Positions 35,536 to 43,749 of a stretch of 64,000 bases of DNA are shown here, piece after piece. The stretch spans positions 4,248,001 through 4,312,000 of the forward strand of contig NZ_CP146232.1 of the NCBI RefSeq assembly GCF_037040815.1, given 5' to 3'. Position 1 is the first letter of the stretch. Every line of letters starts with the position of its first letter. The notes beneath the pieces are model-generated. The model searched no databases. It saw nothing but the letters and a program-made list of their open reading frames with translations, and had not been told where the DNA came from. This DNA comes from Pararoseomonas sp. SCSIO 73927 (lineage in GTDB: Bacteria > Pseudomonadota > Alphaproteobacteria > Acetobacterales > Acetobacteraceae). The translations under genes and the position numbers were made by a program.

Positions 35536-35959
35536 CGCGCCCAAGCGCCGTCGATGGGGGTGGAGCAATCAGGCTTCAGCACTCACTCGATTCAAGGTAC
35601 GTATGCTGCTAAATGACGTTGATGTTCCTTTCGGGCAGTCCTCTGAGTAACGCTCGGCAGGCAAAAGAACGGGCTCTGAGCGGCGATTGACCTCGATAGA
35701 TGCCGGACCCGCGAAAATATTTTTCTGGCAGTTTTCCCAATGAAATCAAAAGCGTACAATTTTGACGGCCATGCAATCGGAAAATGGCCGTCGAAATGGG
35801 GTGTTATCCTATAGTTTTCAAAGCCTTATAGGCTATCTGAACAATCGAGTGGGAGTGAGGGGCTAGGGGGGGCCACCGCGCCCGCCCCCTGGGAAGCGGG
35901 GCGGGAAGGGGACAGAATGGGCGCCCGCCCGGCGAAACCGGGGAATGGAGGAAACGCCC
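35536..35959. other. Gene-free stretch near the presumed right edge of the element
   Basis: No gene is seen. A 9-bp perfect inverted repeat (GACGGCCAT at 35764-35772, ATGGCCGTC at 35784-35792) and a 6-bp one (CCTATA at 35808-35813, TATAGG at 35827-35832) lie in an AT-rich segment (about 35,580-35,860). After about 35,860 the sequence becomes the very GC-rich chromosomal type. I found no tRNA or obvious attachment repeat, so the boundary is an estimate. Confidence 0.4.
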
Positions 35960-36973
35960 ATGCTCAAGACAATCCTGGCCGCCGGGGTGGCGGCGCTCCT
36001 CGCCCTGCCGGCGCTCGCCCAGCCCGCGCCGGACACCGTGGCCGCCATTCGGGCGCGCGGCTCCCTAATCTGCGGCGTCACCCCGAACTCGCCGGGCTTC
36101 GGCACGCCGGACAGCCGCGGCGAGTGGCACGGGATCGACGTGGATTCCTGCCGCGCCATCGCGGTGGCCGTGCTCGGGGATGCCCGCAAGGTGCGCTTCG
36201 TGCCGGCCAGCACGGCGCAGCGCTTCACCATGCTGCAATCCGGCGAGATCGACGTCCTCGCCCGCGTGACGACCTGGAGCATGGCGCGCGAGGGCTCGCT
36301 GGGCCTGGCCTTTGCCAGCATCAACGTCTTCGACGGCCAGGGCTTCCTGGTGAAGTCCGATTCCGGGATCACCAGCGCCCGCCAGCTGGACGGCGCGACG
36401 ATCTGCCTGCTGCCCGGCACCACGAACGAGCTGAACGTGGCCGACTACTTCCGCACCCACAACATGCGCTTCACCCCCGTGGTGATGGACAGCATCGAGG
36501 AGCTGCGCGCCGCCTTCCTTGCCGGCCGCTGCGATAGCTACTCCACCGACGCCTCGGCCCTCGCCTCCTACCGCGCCAGCCACGGGGCGAACGCCACCCG
36601 CTTCGTCGTGCTGCCCGACATCATCTCGAAGGAGCCGCTCGGCGTCGCGGTTCGCAAGGGCGACTGGCGGTTCTTCGACATGGCCCGCTGGGCGCACTTC
36701 GCCATGGTGACGGCGGAGGAGCTGGGCATCGACAGCCGCAACATCGGCAGCTTCGCGAACAGCACGAACCCGGACATCCAGCGCTTCCTCGGCCGCTCGG
36801 GCGAGCTCGGGCAGGGGATGGGCATGAGCAACGACTGGGCGGCGCAGATCGTTCGGCAGGTCGGCAACTTCGCCGAGGTCTGGGATCGCAACATGACGCC
36901 CCTCGGCATCCAGCGCGGCATCAACGCCCTCTGGACCAAGGGCGGTCTGCAGTACGCGCCCCCGCTGCGCTGA
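35960..36973 (+). CDS. Amino-acid-type ABC transporter substrate-binding protein (AapJ-like)
   Basis: The 337-residue protein has a Sec signal peptide (MLKTILAAGVAALLALPALA, then cleavage near AQP) and a periplasmic binding domain of the polar amino acid family: ARGSLICGVTPNSPGFGTPD, WHGIDVDSCRAIAVAVLGD, RVTTWSMAREGSLGLAFA, DGATICLLPGTTNELNVADY and CDSYSTDASALASYRA. It should capture an L-amino acid in the periplasm for an Aap-type transporter. No permease or ATPase gene is adjacent, so it is a solitary receptor. An ATG with GGAGG nine bases upstream sets the start; an upstream ATG at 35945 would add five residues. Confidence 0.87.
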   Translation: MLKTILAAGVAALLALPALAQPAPDTVAAIRARGSLICGVTPNSPGFGTPDSRGEWHGIDVDSCRAIAVAVLGDARKVRFVPASTAQRFTMLQSGEIDVLARVTTWSMAREGSLGLAFASINVFDGQGFLVKSDSGITSARQLDGATICLLPGTTNELNVADYFRTHNMRFTPVVMDSIEELRAAFLAGRCDSYSTDASALASYRASHGANATRFVVLPDIISKEPLGVAVRKGDWRFFDMARWAHFAMVTAEELGIDSRNIGSFANSTNPDIQRFLGRSGELGQGMGMSNDWAAQIVRQVGNFAEVWDRNMTPLGIQRGINALWTKGGLQYAPPLR

Positions 36974-36984
36974 GGCCTGCATTC

Positions 36985-37007
36985 AGCCCCGCGCATGGCG
37001 CGGGGCT
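36985..37007 (+). terminator. Hairpin after the amino-acid receptor gene
   Basis: A perfect 10-bp stem (AGCCCCGCGC and complement) with a three-base loop starts 12 bases after the stop. No T run follows, so termination may be partial or Rho-assisted. Confidence 0.5.
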
Positions 37008-37152
37008 GTGGATTGCGGGGATCACGGGGAGGCTTCAGCCTCACAAAAATGTTCTCCTTTGATGACAGCCGGAGGAACGCTGTGCGACTCGCTGAAAAGA
37101 TGCGAGTCGTTCGGCGCAACCTGTCCGGCCGTGTCGAAAACGCCACGGCAAC

Positions 37153-37198
37153 TCACCACATATAGCGCTCGTTCTCCCCGGGCCACGCGATATCTTGT
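37153..37198 (+). promoter_or_regulatory. Possible tandem NrdR boxes upstream of nrdA
   Basis: Two 16-base segments starting at 37153 and 37183, exactly 30 bases apart, each resemble the NrdR operator (ACAC-W-ATAT-W-GTGT style). The first contains CACCACATATAG and the second CCACGCGATATCTTGTG. Each matches about 10-11 of 16 positions. They lie 55-100 bases before the nrdA start, the expected place. Confidence 0.4.
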
Positions 37199-37252
37199 GC
37201 GGGTAGCGTCCCAGAGGCATCCTCCGCCGCGGGGGAATTCAGGGGTTTCGAG

Positions 37253-39106
37253 ATGTTTGATGCCATCCAGCTTGAGGGCCATGGCCAGGTTCAGGTCGAT
37301 CGTTCGCGCGACGCCCTGCTGACGGCGTTTGGCAAGGACACGCTGAGCGATCGCTATCTGATGCCTGGCGAATCGTACCAGGACCTCTTTGCCCGCGTCG
37401 CCAGCGCCTATGGTGACGACGCGGCGCATGCCCAGCGCATCTACGACTACATCTCGAAGCTCTGGTTCATGCCGGCCACCCCGGTGCTGTCCAACGGCGG
37501 CACCAAGCGCGGCCTGCCCATCTCCTGCTTCCTAAACGAGGCGGATGACAGCCTCGACGACATCGTGGGGCTGTGGAACGAGAACGTGGCGCTCGCCTCC
37601 AAGGGCGGCGGCATCGGTTCCTACTGGGGCAATCTGCGCTCGATCGGCGAGAAGGTCGGGCAGAACGGCAAGACCTCCGGCATCATCCCCTTCATCCGGG
37701 TGATGGACAGCCTGACGCTCGCCATCTCCCAGGGCTCGCTCCGCCGCGGCTCGGCCGCCGTGTACCTGCCGATCTCCCACCCGGAGATCGAGGAGTTCAT
37801 CGACATCCGCCGTCCGACCGGCGGCGACCCGAACCGCAAGGCGCTGAACCTCCACCACGGCATCCTCATCCCCGACGCCTTCATGCGCGCGGTGGAGGCC
37901 GACGAGGAGTGGGCGCTGACCTCGCCGAAGGACGGCGCGGTGATCCGCAAGATCTCCGCCCGCGGCCTCTGGATCCGCCTGCTGACGGCGCGGATGGAGC
38001 AGGGCGAGCCCTACATCATCTACTCGGACCACGTGAACCGGGCGATGCCGGAGCATCACAAGCTTGCCGGGCTCGAGGTGAAGACCTCCAACCTCTGCTC
38101 CGAGATCACGCTGCCGACCGGGCGCGACCACCACGGTCGCAACCGCACCGCCGTGTGCTGCCTCTCTTCCCTGAACTGCGAGACCTGGTTTGAGTGGAAG
38201 GACGAGCCGCGCTTCATCCCGGACGTGATGCGCTTCCTCGACAACGTGCTGCAGTCCTTCATCGAGAGCGCGCCGGACAGCATGGCGAAGGCGAAGTACA
38301 GCGCCATGCGCGAGCGCTCCGTCGGCCTCGGCGTTATGGGCTTCCACTCATTCCTGCAGGCTCAGAACGTTCCGTTCGAGAGCGTGGTGGCGAAGGTCTG
38401 GAACATCCGGATGTTCAAGCACATCCGCGCCGGTGCCGACGCCGCCAGCCGCGAGCTGGCCGCCGAGCGCGGGCCCTGCCCGGACGCGGCCGAGTACGGC
38501 ATCATGGAGCGGTTCTCCAACAAGATCGCCATCGCCCCGACGGCCAGCATCAGCATCATCTGCGGCGGCGCCTCCCCGGGGATCGAGCCGATCGCGGCGA
38601 ACGTCTACAACCACAAGACGCTCTCCGGCTCCTTCATCGTGCGGAACCCCTACCTTCAGAAGGTTCTGGCGAAGCACGGGCGCGACGACGAGGAGACCTG
38701 GACCTCCGTGACGGTCACCAAGGGCTCCGTGCAGCACCTGGACTTCCTGACCCAGCAGGAGAAGGACGTGTTCAAGACGGCCTTCGAGCTGGACCAGCGC
38801 TGGGTGGTGGAGCACGCGGCGGACCGCACGCCCTATATCTGCCAGAGCCAGTCGCTGAACGTCTTCCTGCCCGCCGACATTCACAAGCGGGACCTGCACC
38901 AGATCCACTACACGGCCTGGAAGAAGGGCGTGAAGTCGCTCTACTACTGCCGCTCCCTCTCCATCCAGCGCGCGGACACGATCAGCGAAAAGGTGGCCGT
39001 GCAGCCGAAGCTCGGCTACGCCGTGAACGACGTGGAAGCGCTGCCGCTGGTGGCCGCCGCGCCGGCCGAGACGACGAACTACGAGGAATGCCTCGCCTGC
39101 CAGTGA
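37253..39106 (+). CDS. nrdA: Class I ribonucleoside-diphosphate reductase, large (alpha) subunit
   Basis: The 617-residue protein makes deoxyribonucleotides from ribonucleoside diphosphates with NrdB. Visible features are PATPVLSNGGTKRGLPISCF (substrate-site Cys), GGGIGSYWGNLRSIG, GSLRRGSAAVYLPISHPEIE, KTSNLCSEITLP (active-site NLC motif), IAPTASISIICGGASPGIEP and the C-terminal CLACQ with the paired cysteines that re-reduce the enzyme. At 617 residues it is shorter than the roughly 760-residue enteric form and begins directly in the catalytic barrel (MFDAIQLEGHGQVQVDRSRD), so the N-terminal ATP-cone is absent or reduced. nrdB follows 150 bases later with a strong hairpin between them. Confidence 0.92.
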   Translation: MFDAIQLEGHGQVQVDRSRDALLTAFGKDTLSDRYLMPGESYQDLFARVASAYGDDAAHAQRIYDYISKLWFMPATPVLSNGGTKRGLPISCFLNEADDSLDDIVGLWNENVALASKGGGIGSYWGNLRSIGEKVGQNGKTSGIIPFIRVMDSLTLAISQGSLRRGSAAVYLPISHPEIEEFIDIRRPTGGDPNRKALNLHHGILIPDAFMRAVEADEEWALTSPKDGAVIRKISARGLWIRLLTARMEQGEPYIIYSDHVNRAMPEHHKLAGLEVKTSNLCSEITLPTGRDHHGRNRTAVCCLSSLNCETWFEWKDEPRFIPDVMRFLDNVLQSFIESAPDSMAKAKYSAMRERSVGLGVMGFHSFLQAQNVPFESVVAKVWNIRMFKHIRAGADAASRELAAERGPCPDAAEYGIMERFSNKIAIAPTASISIICGGASPGIEPIAANVYNHKTLSGSFIVRNPYLQKVLAKHGRDDEETWTSVTVTKGSVQHLDFLTQQEKDVFKTAFELDQRWVVEHAADRTPYICQSQSLNVFLPADIHKRDLHQIHYTAWKKGVKSLYYCRSLSIQRADTISEKVAVQPKLGYAVNDVEALPLVAAAPAETTNYEECLACQ

Positions 39107-39154
39107 GTCCTCGGCTTCGTCGGCCCGCGTGATCTGACGTAACCAGTCGTGATT

Positions 39155-39177
39155 GGACCGCCGGCCTCCGGCGGTCC
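39155..39177 (+). other. Strong hairpin in the nrdA-nrdB spacer
   Basis: GGACCGCCGG and its perfect complement with a three-base loop lie about midway between the nrdA stop and the nrdB start. It could end some transcripts, set the NrdA:NrdB ratio or protect the mRNA from decay. No T run follows. Confidence 0.5.
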
Positions 39178-39256
39178 CACGCTGCTGCCATTCCGGCGGG
39201 GGGCCAGCCCGGCCGGGAACCCCTTCAGTTCTCCATCGCCCATCAGGAAGCCCACC

Positions 39257-40324
39257 ATGCCCGACGGCGCCATCACCCGCGACGAGCTGCCCGTGCGGTT
39301 CGACCTCCTCACGGCTAACCCCGTGTACAAGCCCTTCCGCTACCCCTGGGCCTACGAGGCGTGGCTGACCCAGCAGCGCGTCCACTGGCTGCCGGAAGAG
39401 GTGCCGATGGCCGATGACGTGAAGGACTGGCAGAAGACCCTGACGCCCGGCGAGCGCAACCTGCTCACCCAGATTTTCCGCTTCTTCACCCAGGCGGATG
39501 TCGAGGTGAACAACTGCTACATGAAGCATTACAGCCAGGTCTTTAAGCCGACCGAGGTGCTGATGATGCTCTCGGCCTTCTCAAACATCGAGACGATCCA
39601 CATCGCGGCCTATAGCCACCTGCTCGACACCATCGGCATGCCGGAGCTCGAGTACTCGGCCTTCCTCAAGTACAAGGAGATGAAGGACAAGTACGACTAC
39701 ATGCAGAACTTCTCCGTCGAGAACAAGACGGAGATCGCCAAGACCCTCGCCGCCTTCGGGGCCTTCACGGAGGGGCTGCAGCTCTTCGCCTCCTTCGCCA
39801 TCCTCATGAACTTCCCGCGCCACAACAAGATGAAGGGGATGGGCCAGATCGTCTCCTGGTCCGTGCGCGACGAGACGCTGCACTGCCTGTCCGTCATCCG
39901 CCTCTTCCGCACCTTCGTGCAGGAGAATCCGGAGATCTGGACGGAGGAGCTGCGCCGCGACCTCTATCTCATCTGCGCCACCATCGTGGACCACGAGGAC
40001 GCCTTCATCGACCTCGCCTTCAGCATGGGCGCGGTGGAAGGGCTGAACGCGGAGGAGACCAAGACCTACATCCGCTTCATCGCGGACCGCCGCCTGCAGC
40101 AGCTCGGCCTCGAGCCGCTCTACCACATCGAGAAGAACCCGCTGCCCTGGCTGGACGAGATGCTGAACGCCGTGGAGCACACCAACTTCTTCGAGAACCG
40201 GGCGACGGAGTACTCCCGCGCCTCGACCCAGGGCACCTGGGAGGAGGCCTTCGCGGACCACGCCTTCAACGGCTCCCCCCAGCCCAGCGGCGAGATCGCG
40301 TTCGGCGAGCCGTCCCGGCACTGA
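39257..40324 (+). CDS. nrdB: Class I ribonucleotide reductase, small (beta) subunit
   Basis: The 355-residue protein carries every ligand of the di-iron/radical site with the correct spacing: D81, E112, H115, the radical Tyr Y119 (in IETIHIAAYSH), E172, E206 and H209 (in VRDETLHC). It generates the tyrosyl radical passed to NrdA. The start is the ATG at 39257 (MPDGAITRDELPVRF); an upstream in-frame extension is proline-rich and unlikely. It is transcribed after nrdA across a 150-base spacer that contains a strong hairpin. Confidence 0.93.
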   Translation: MPDGAITRDELPVRFDLLTANPVYKPFRYPWAYEAWLTQQRVHWLPEEVPMADDVKDWQKTLTPGERNLLTQIFRFFTQADVEVNNCYMKHYSQVFKPTEVLMMLSAFSNIETIHIAAYSHLLDTIGMPELEYSAFLKYKEMKDKYDYMQNFSVENKTEIAKTLAAFGAFTEGLQLFASFAILMNFPRHNKMKGMGQIVSWSVRDETLHCLSVIRLFRTFVQENPEIWTEELRRDLYLICATIVDHEDAFIDLAFSMGAVEGLNAEETKTYIRFIADRRLQQLGLEPLYHIEKNPLPWLDEMLNAVEHTNFFENRATEYSRASTQGTWEEAFADHAFNGSPQPSGEIAFGEPSRH

Positions 40325-40365
40325 GGGAGGGCGCGCCACCGGCGGAGGGCATCCTTCGCCGGCCG

Positions 40366-40392
40366 CGGGCTTTCGCGCCTCCCGCCCGTTTT
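40366..40392 (+). terminator. Candidate terminator after nrdB
   Basis: CGGGC and GCCCG, 13 bases apart, are followed by TTTT. A second weaker stem (GGCGGAGG with CCTTCGCC) lies just before. The short stem makes this tentative. Confidence 0.35.
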
Positions 40393-40487
40393 CGATCCTG
40401 CACCGGGCGGCTATGCTAACTCATCTCTCATGGGATTCGGCTGCCCGGTGTGGGCGCCGGCCTGTGGACTGGGAGGCTGTAACGGGC

Positions 40488-40763
40488 ATGGCTGCGGACG
40501 AGCCTGAAGGACCAAAGCCGGCGGGGCGGGCCCCGTCGGCCCCTCGGCATACCCGCCGCCTGACCGACAAGATCCTCATCGCCTTCCACCACGCCTGCGA
40601 CCAGGGCGACTACGAAGTGGCAGAGGAGATGCTCCGCATCCTCGAGATGATGATCCGCCGCCGAACCGTCTCGCCGGACGCGAACCGTCGCAAGAACATG
40701 GAAAGCCTGGTGGCCGCGCATGAGCGCCTCTGGCTGCTCCGCCACCCGGAGAAGGACGTCTAG
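40488..40763 (+). CDS. Conserved hypothetical protein with helical C-terminus
   Basis: A 91-residue protein: a proline-rich start (MAADEPEGPKPAGRAPSAPR), then a helical region TDKILIAFHHACDQGDYEVAEEMLRILEMM with the look of a tetratricopeptide-like helix pair, and NRRKNMESLVAAHERLWLLR at the end. I do not know its function. The ATG at 40488 follows GGGAGG at 12 bases; an upstream ATG at 40413 would add 25 residues of less plausible sequence. Its stop codon overlaps the stop of the convergent methyltransferase gene in the shared bases CTAG (40760-40763). Confidence 0.65.
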   Translation: MAADEPEGPKPAGRAPSAPRHTRRLTDKILIAFHHACDQGDYEVAEEMLRILEMMIRRRTVSPDANRRKNMESLVAAHERLWLLRHPEKDV

Positions 40764-41530
40764 GGGGCCAACTTCCCGCCGGGGCTCCATCCCAGGGCGC
40801 CCCCGCGCAGCACCGCCTCCGCCTCCGGCGTCCAGCCCGCGCCCTCATGCAGGACCAGCCCAGGCAGCAGAGTGGCGGGGGCGCGGGGGGCGCGCCGCGC
40901 CCGAAGCAGCACCCGCCCGGCCGCGTCTCCGGATCGAGGCCAGAGGGGCAGGATCTCCGTCCCGCCCAGTCCGGCGCCGCGCAGCGCGCCGATCCCGTCC
41001 TCCAGCCGCCCGGCGGGCAGGACGATCGTGGCCCGCCCGCCCCGCGCGAGGGATGCGCCGAGCAGCGCCGCCCAGTCTCGAAGCCCTACCCCGCCCGCAT
41101 GGGTGGCGCCGGCCCGGATCGCCACCGGTGGCACCGAGCCGCCGGGCCAGTAGGGGGGATTGCTCACCGCCGCGTCCGCGCGCGGCAGGCGGGCCCGGAG
41201 CGCGGGGTCGGACACGTCCGCCTCCACCACCTCCACCCGATCTGCCCACCCGTTCAGCGCCGCGTTCTCCCGCGCCAGGGCAGCGAGGACGGGGTCGCGC
41301 TCCACCGCCACCGCCCGGGCGCCGGGGATGCGGGCCAGCACGCAGAGGAAGACCCCGCCCGGCCCGCAGCCGGCATCCAGCACGACGCCACCCGGCCGCA
41401 TCTCCACGGAGGCAGCGAGCATGACCGCGTCCATTCCCGCCCGCAGCCCCTCCGCCGGCTGCTGCAGCCGCACGCGGCCGCCGAGCAGCGCGTGGACCGG
41501 GCCCGCGGCGGAAGGCGTCAGTCCCTCCAC
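40760..41530 (-). CDS. TrmN6-like tRNA (adenine-N6)-methyltransferase
   Basis: The 256-residue protein is a class I methyltransferase: VRLQQPAEGLRAGMDAVMLA (the RLxQPxxGYR..xD start typical of TrmN6), VVLDAGCGPGGVFLCVLARI (motif I near residue 50), AVERDPVLAALARENAALNG and ADAAVSNPPYWPGG (NPPY near 124). TrmN6 methylates A37 of tRNA-Val in enteric bacteria; the same target is assumed. The start is a GTG at 41530, overlapping the end of the DUF2007 gene by 13 bases, so the two are coupled. Sequence is extremely GC-rich, as in its neighbours. Confidence 0.82.
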   Translation of the reverse strand: MEGLTPSAAGPVHALLGGRVRLQQPAEGLRAGMDAVMLAASVEMRPGGVVLDAGCGPGGVFLCVLARIPGARAVAVERDPVLAALARENAALNGWADRVEVVEADVSDPALRARLPRADAAVSNPPYWPGGSVPPVAIRAGATHAGGVGLRDWAALLGASLARGGRATIVLPAGRLEDGIGALRGAGLGGTEILPLWPRSGDAAGRVLLRARRAPRAPATLLPGLVLHEGAGWTPEAEAVLRGGALGWSPGGKLAP

Positions 41531-41733
41531 TCGCCGGCCTCGCGCAGCAGCGCCTCCGCGGCCCGCGCCTGCTCCTCCGGCACCGCCAGGCGCTGGGGGA
41601 AGGCGCTGATCCGCCCCTCCACCGCGCTGACATGGCTGTCCAGCAACAGGGGGCGCAGCCCGCCGTCGCGCAGCAGGGCCTGTAGGAACCCCAGGCGCAC
41701 CGGATCGGATTCGGCCAGCAGCACGCGGATCAT
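41518..41733 (-). CDS. DUF2007 domain protein
   Basis: A 71-residue protein beginning MIRVLLAESDPVRLGFLQAL, with LRDGGLRPLLLDSHVSAVEG, a conserved RLAVPEEQARAAEALLREA end and an acidic stop region. This is the DUF2007 pattern, annotated as a putative signal-transducing protein; its role is unknown. It overlaps the TrmN6-like gene, a pairing common in alphaproteobacteria, and is divergent from the polyprenyl synthase gene. An in-frame ATG 13 codons upstream is less likely. Confidence 0.75.
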   Translation of the reverse strand: MIRVLLAESDPVRLGFLQALLRDGGLRPLLLDSHVSAVEGRISAFPQRLAVPEEQARAAEALLREAGEWRD

Positions 41734-41852
41734 GGGGACTGAACCTCTTGGAAAGGGGCGGGGAGGGGCCACCCTCTCTTGAGGGCGCGCCCGTTGCTGC
41801 CCCCGTGCCCCATCGGTATGGTGCCGCCCCCTATGGACAGGTCAATGCCCGC

Positions 41853-42884
41853 GTGAGCGTCCTTACCGCGCCCGTCACCTCCAGCGTGACCTCCGAGCGC
41901 GATCCCGAACTGGCCCTGGAGGCGCTGACCGACCTGGTGCGGCCGGACCTGGAGGCCTGCAACCGCCTGATCGTGGAGCGGATGCAGAGCCCGGTGGCCC
42001 TAATTCCGCAGCTCGCCGCGCATCTGGTGGCCGCCGGGGGCAAGCGTATCCGGCCGCTGCTCACGCTCGCCAGCGCGCGGCTCTGTGGCCACCGCGGCGA
42101 CCGGCACGTGGCGCTCGCCGCCTGCGTGGAGTTCATCCACACCGCCACCCTGCTGCACGACGACGTGGTGGACGAGAGCGCGCTGCGCCGCGGCGCGCCC
42201 AGCGCCAACGCCGTGTTCGGCAACAAGCCGAGCGTGCTGGTGGGCGACTTTCTCTTCGCCCGCGCCTTCCAGATCATGGTGGCCGACGGCTCGTTGCGGG
42301 TGCTGGATATCCTCGCCACCGCCTCGGCCACGATCGCGGAGGGCGAGGTCCTCCAGCTCGTCACGCAGAACGACACGGCCACAACGGAGGAGCAGTACCT
42401 CCAGGTGATCGAGGGCAAGACCGCCGCCCTCTTTGCCGCCGCCACCGAGGTGGGCGCGGTCGTGGCCGACCGGCCGCAGGCGGAGGCGGAGGCGCTACGC
42501 GAGTACGGCCGCAGCCTCGGCATCGCCTTCCAGCTCGTGGACGACGCGCTGGACTATTCCGCTAGCCAGGCCGCCCTCGGCAAGACGGTCGGCGACGACT
42601 TCCGGGAGGGCAAGATCACCCTTCCCGTGCTGCTCGCCTTCAACGCGGCGGGCGACGAGGAGAAGGTCTTCTGGCGGCGCGTCCTGGAGGAGCGGGACCA
42701 GGCGGAGGGGGACCTGGAGAGGGCGATCGAGCTGATGGGGTCCCGCGGCACGCTGGAGGCCACCATCCGCCGCGCGCGGGAGTATGGCGCGCGGGCGCTG
42801 GACTCCCTGTCCGTCTTCCCGGACGGCCCGGAGCGCCGGGCGCTCGCGGGCATCGTGGAGTTCTGCATCGCCCGCGCGCGCTAG
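41853..42884 (+). CDS. ispB: Polyprenyl (octaprenyl-type) diphosphate synthase
   Basis: The 343-residue enzyme has both Asp-rich motifs of trans-prenyltransferases: LLHDDVVDESALRRG (first, near residue 103) and FQLVDDALDYSAS (second, near 230). GGKRIRPLLTLASARL and FGNKPSVLVGDFLFARAF are further hallmarks. It extends farnesyl or geranylgeranyl diphosphate to the ubiquinone side chain. The length of the chain cannot be read with confidence. The start is chosen as a GTG at 41853 (VSVLTAPVTSS); a longer frame reaches 41748 but is not protein-like. A 10-bp hairpin covers the stop codon. Confidence 0.88.
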   Translation: MSVLTAPVTSSVTSERDPELALEALTDLVRPDLEACNRLIVERMQSPVALIPQLAAHLVAAGGKRIRPLLTLASARLCGHRGDRHVALAACVEFIHTATLLHDDVVDESALRRGAPSANAVFGNKPSVLVGDFLFARAFQIMVADGSLRVLDILATASATIAEGEVLQLVTQNDTATTEEQYLQVIEGKTAALFAAATEVGAVVADRPQAEAEALREYGRSLGIAFQLVDDALDYSASQAALGKTVGDDFREGKITLPVLLAFNAAGDEEKVFWRRVLEERDQAEGDLERAIELMGSRGTLEATIRRAREYGARALDSLSVFPDGPERRALAGIVEFCIARAR

Positions 42885-42894
42885 GCGCGCGGGC
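42870..42894. terminator. Hairpin over the ispB stop, between convergent genes
   Basis: A perfect 10-bp stem (GCCCGCGCGC and complement) with a five-base loop includes the ispB TAG and ends nine bases before the convergent SDR stop. It could serve both directions; no T run follows on the plus strand. Confidence 0.45.
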
Positions 42895-42902
42895 GGCAAA
42901 CC

Positions 42903-43643
42903 TCAGCCCCGGCCGAGCCAGGGCATCTTCGTGGCCATGATGGTCAGGAAGGGGATGTTCGCGTCCAGCGGCATGGAGGCCATGTGGGCGACGGTGCGCC
43001 CGACATGCGCCACGTCCATGCGCGGCTCCACCATCATGGACCCGTCCGGCTGCATCACACCCTTCGTCATCCGCTCCGTCATCGGCGTGGCGGCGTTGCC
43101 GATGTCGATCTGGCTCGCGGTGATGTCGTGCTTGCGGCCGTCCAGCGCGATCTGCTTCGTCAACCCGGTCACCGCGTGCTTCGTGGCGGTGTAGGCAGCG
43201 GCGCCAGGGCGCGGGGCGTGGGCGCTGATGGAGCCGTTGTTGATGATCCGCCCGCCCTTGGGCGACTGGTTCTTCATGATGCGGTAGGCGGCCCGGGCGC
43301 AGAAGAAGGTGCCGTCCAGGTTGGCCGCCACAACGCCGCGCCAGTCCTCCAGCGGCAGCTCGTCGAAGTCCACCGCGGGGGCGCCGCGGCCGGCATTGTT
43401 GAATAGCAGGTCCAGCCGCCCGAAACGGGACTTCACCTCGGCGAAGGCGTCCTCCACTTGCACGTGGTCTCCCACGTCGCAGGTGATGGCGCTGCCCTTC
43501 GCCTGGCCGGCGATCGTCTCCTCTAGCGGCTGCGGGCGGCGGCCGAGTACGACCACCGTCCATCCCTCCGCCAGCAGCGCCTGCGCCGCGGCACGCCCGA
43601 TTCCCTGGCCCGCGCCGGTGACGACCGCGTAGCGTTCCGCCAT
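42903..43643 (-). CDS. Short-chain dehydrogenase/reductase (SDR)
   Basis: The 246-residue protein is a classical SDR: AVVTGAGQGIGRAAAQALLA (NAD(P)-binding TGxxxGIG at residues 9-15), LLFNNAGRGAPAVDF (NNAG), GRIINNGSISAHAPRPGAAA (catalytic Ser) and YTATKHAVTGLTK (YxxxK). The RR following strand 2 (VLGRRPQPL) favours NADP(H). The substrate is unknown. It is transcribed alone, convergent with ispB. Confidence 0.87.
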   Translation of the reverse strand: MAERYAVVTGAGQGIGRAAAQALLAEGWTVVVLGRRPQPLEETIAGQAKGSAITCDVGDHVQVEDAFAEVKSRFGRLDLLFNNAGRGAPAVDFDELPLEDWRGVVAANLDGTFFCARAAYRIMKNQSPKGGRIINNGSISAHAPRPGAAAYTATKHAVTGLTKQIALDGRKHDITASQIDIGNAATPMTERMTKGVMQPDGSMMVEPRMDVAHVGRTVAHMASMPLDANIPFLTIMATKMPWLGRG

Positions 43644-43749
43644 GTGCTTCCCCCCTGATCCGGTTCAGGGGCGGAGCCTGCGTCCCGCGCCGGCCCGTGG
43701 CAAGGCCGCGCGGCCACTGGCCGGCGCAGCCGCCCGGGCCGGCGGGAGC

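Noticed and set aside
1..35600. Integrase, transposase or conjugation (trb/tra) genes to prove the element type
   Set aside because: None is present in the window; the element call rests on the backbone family set and would need sequence to the left.
35536..35960. tRNA gene as integration site
   Set aside because: No T-arm (GTTCGAATC-like) and acceptor pairing could be found; phrases such as GATTCAAGG near 35,590 lack the rest of a tRNA.
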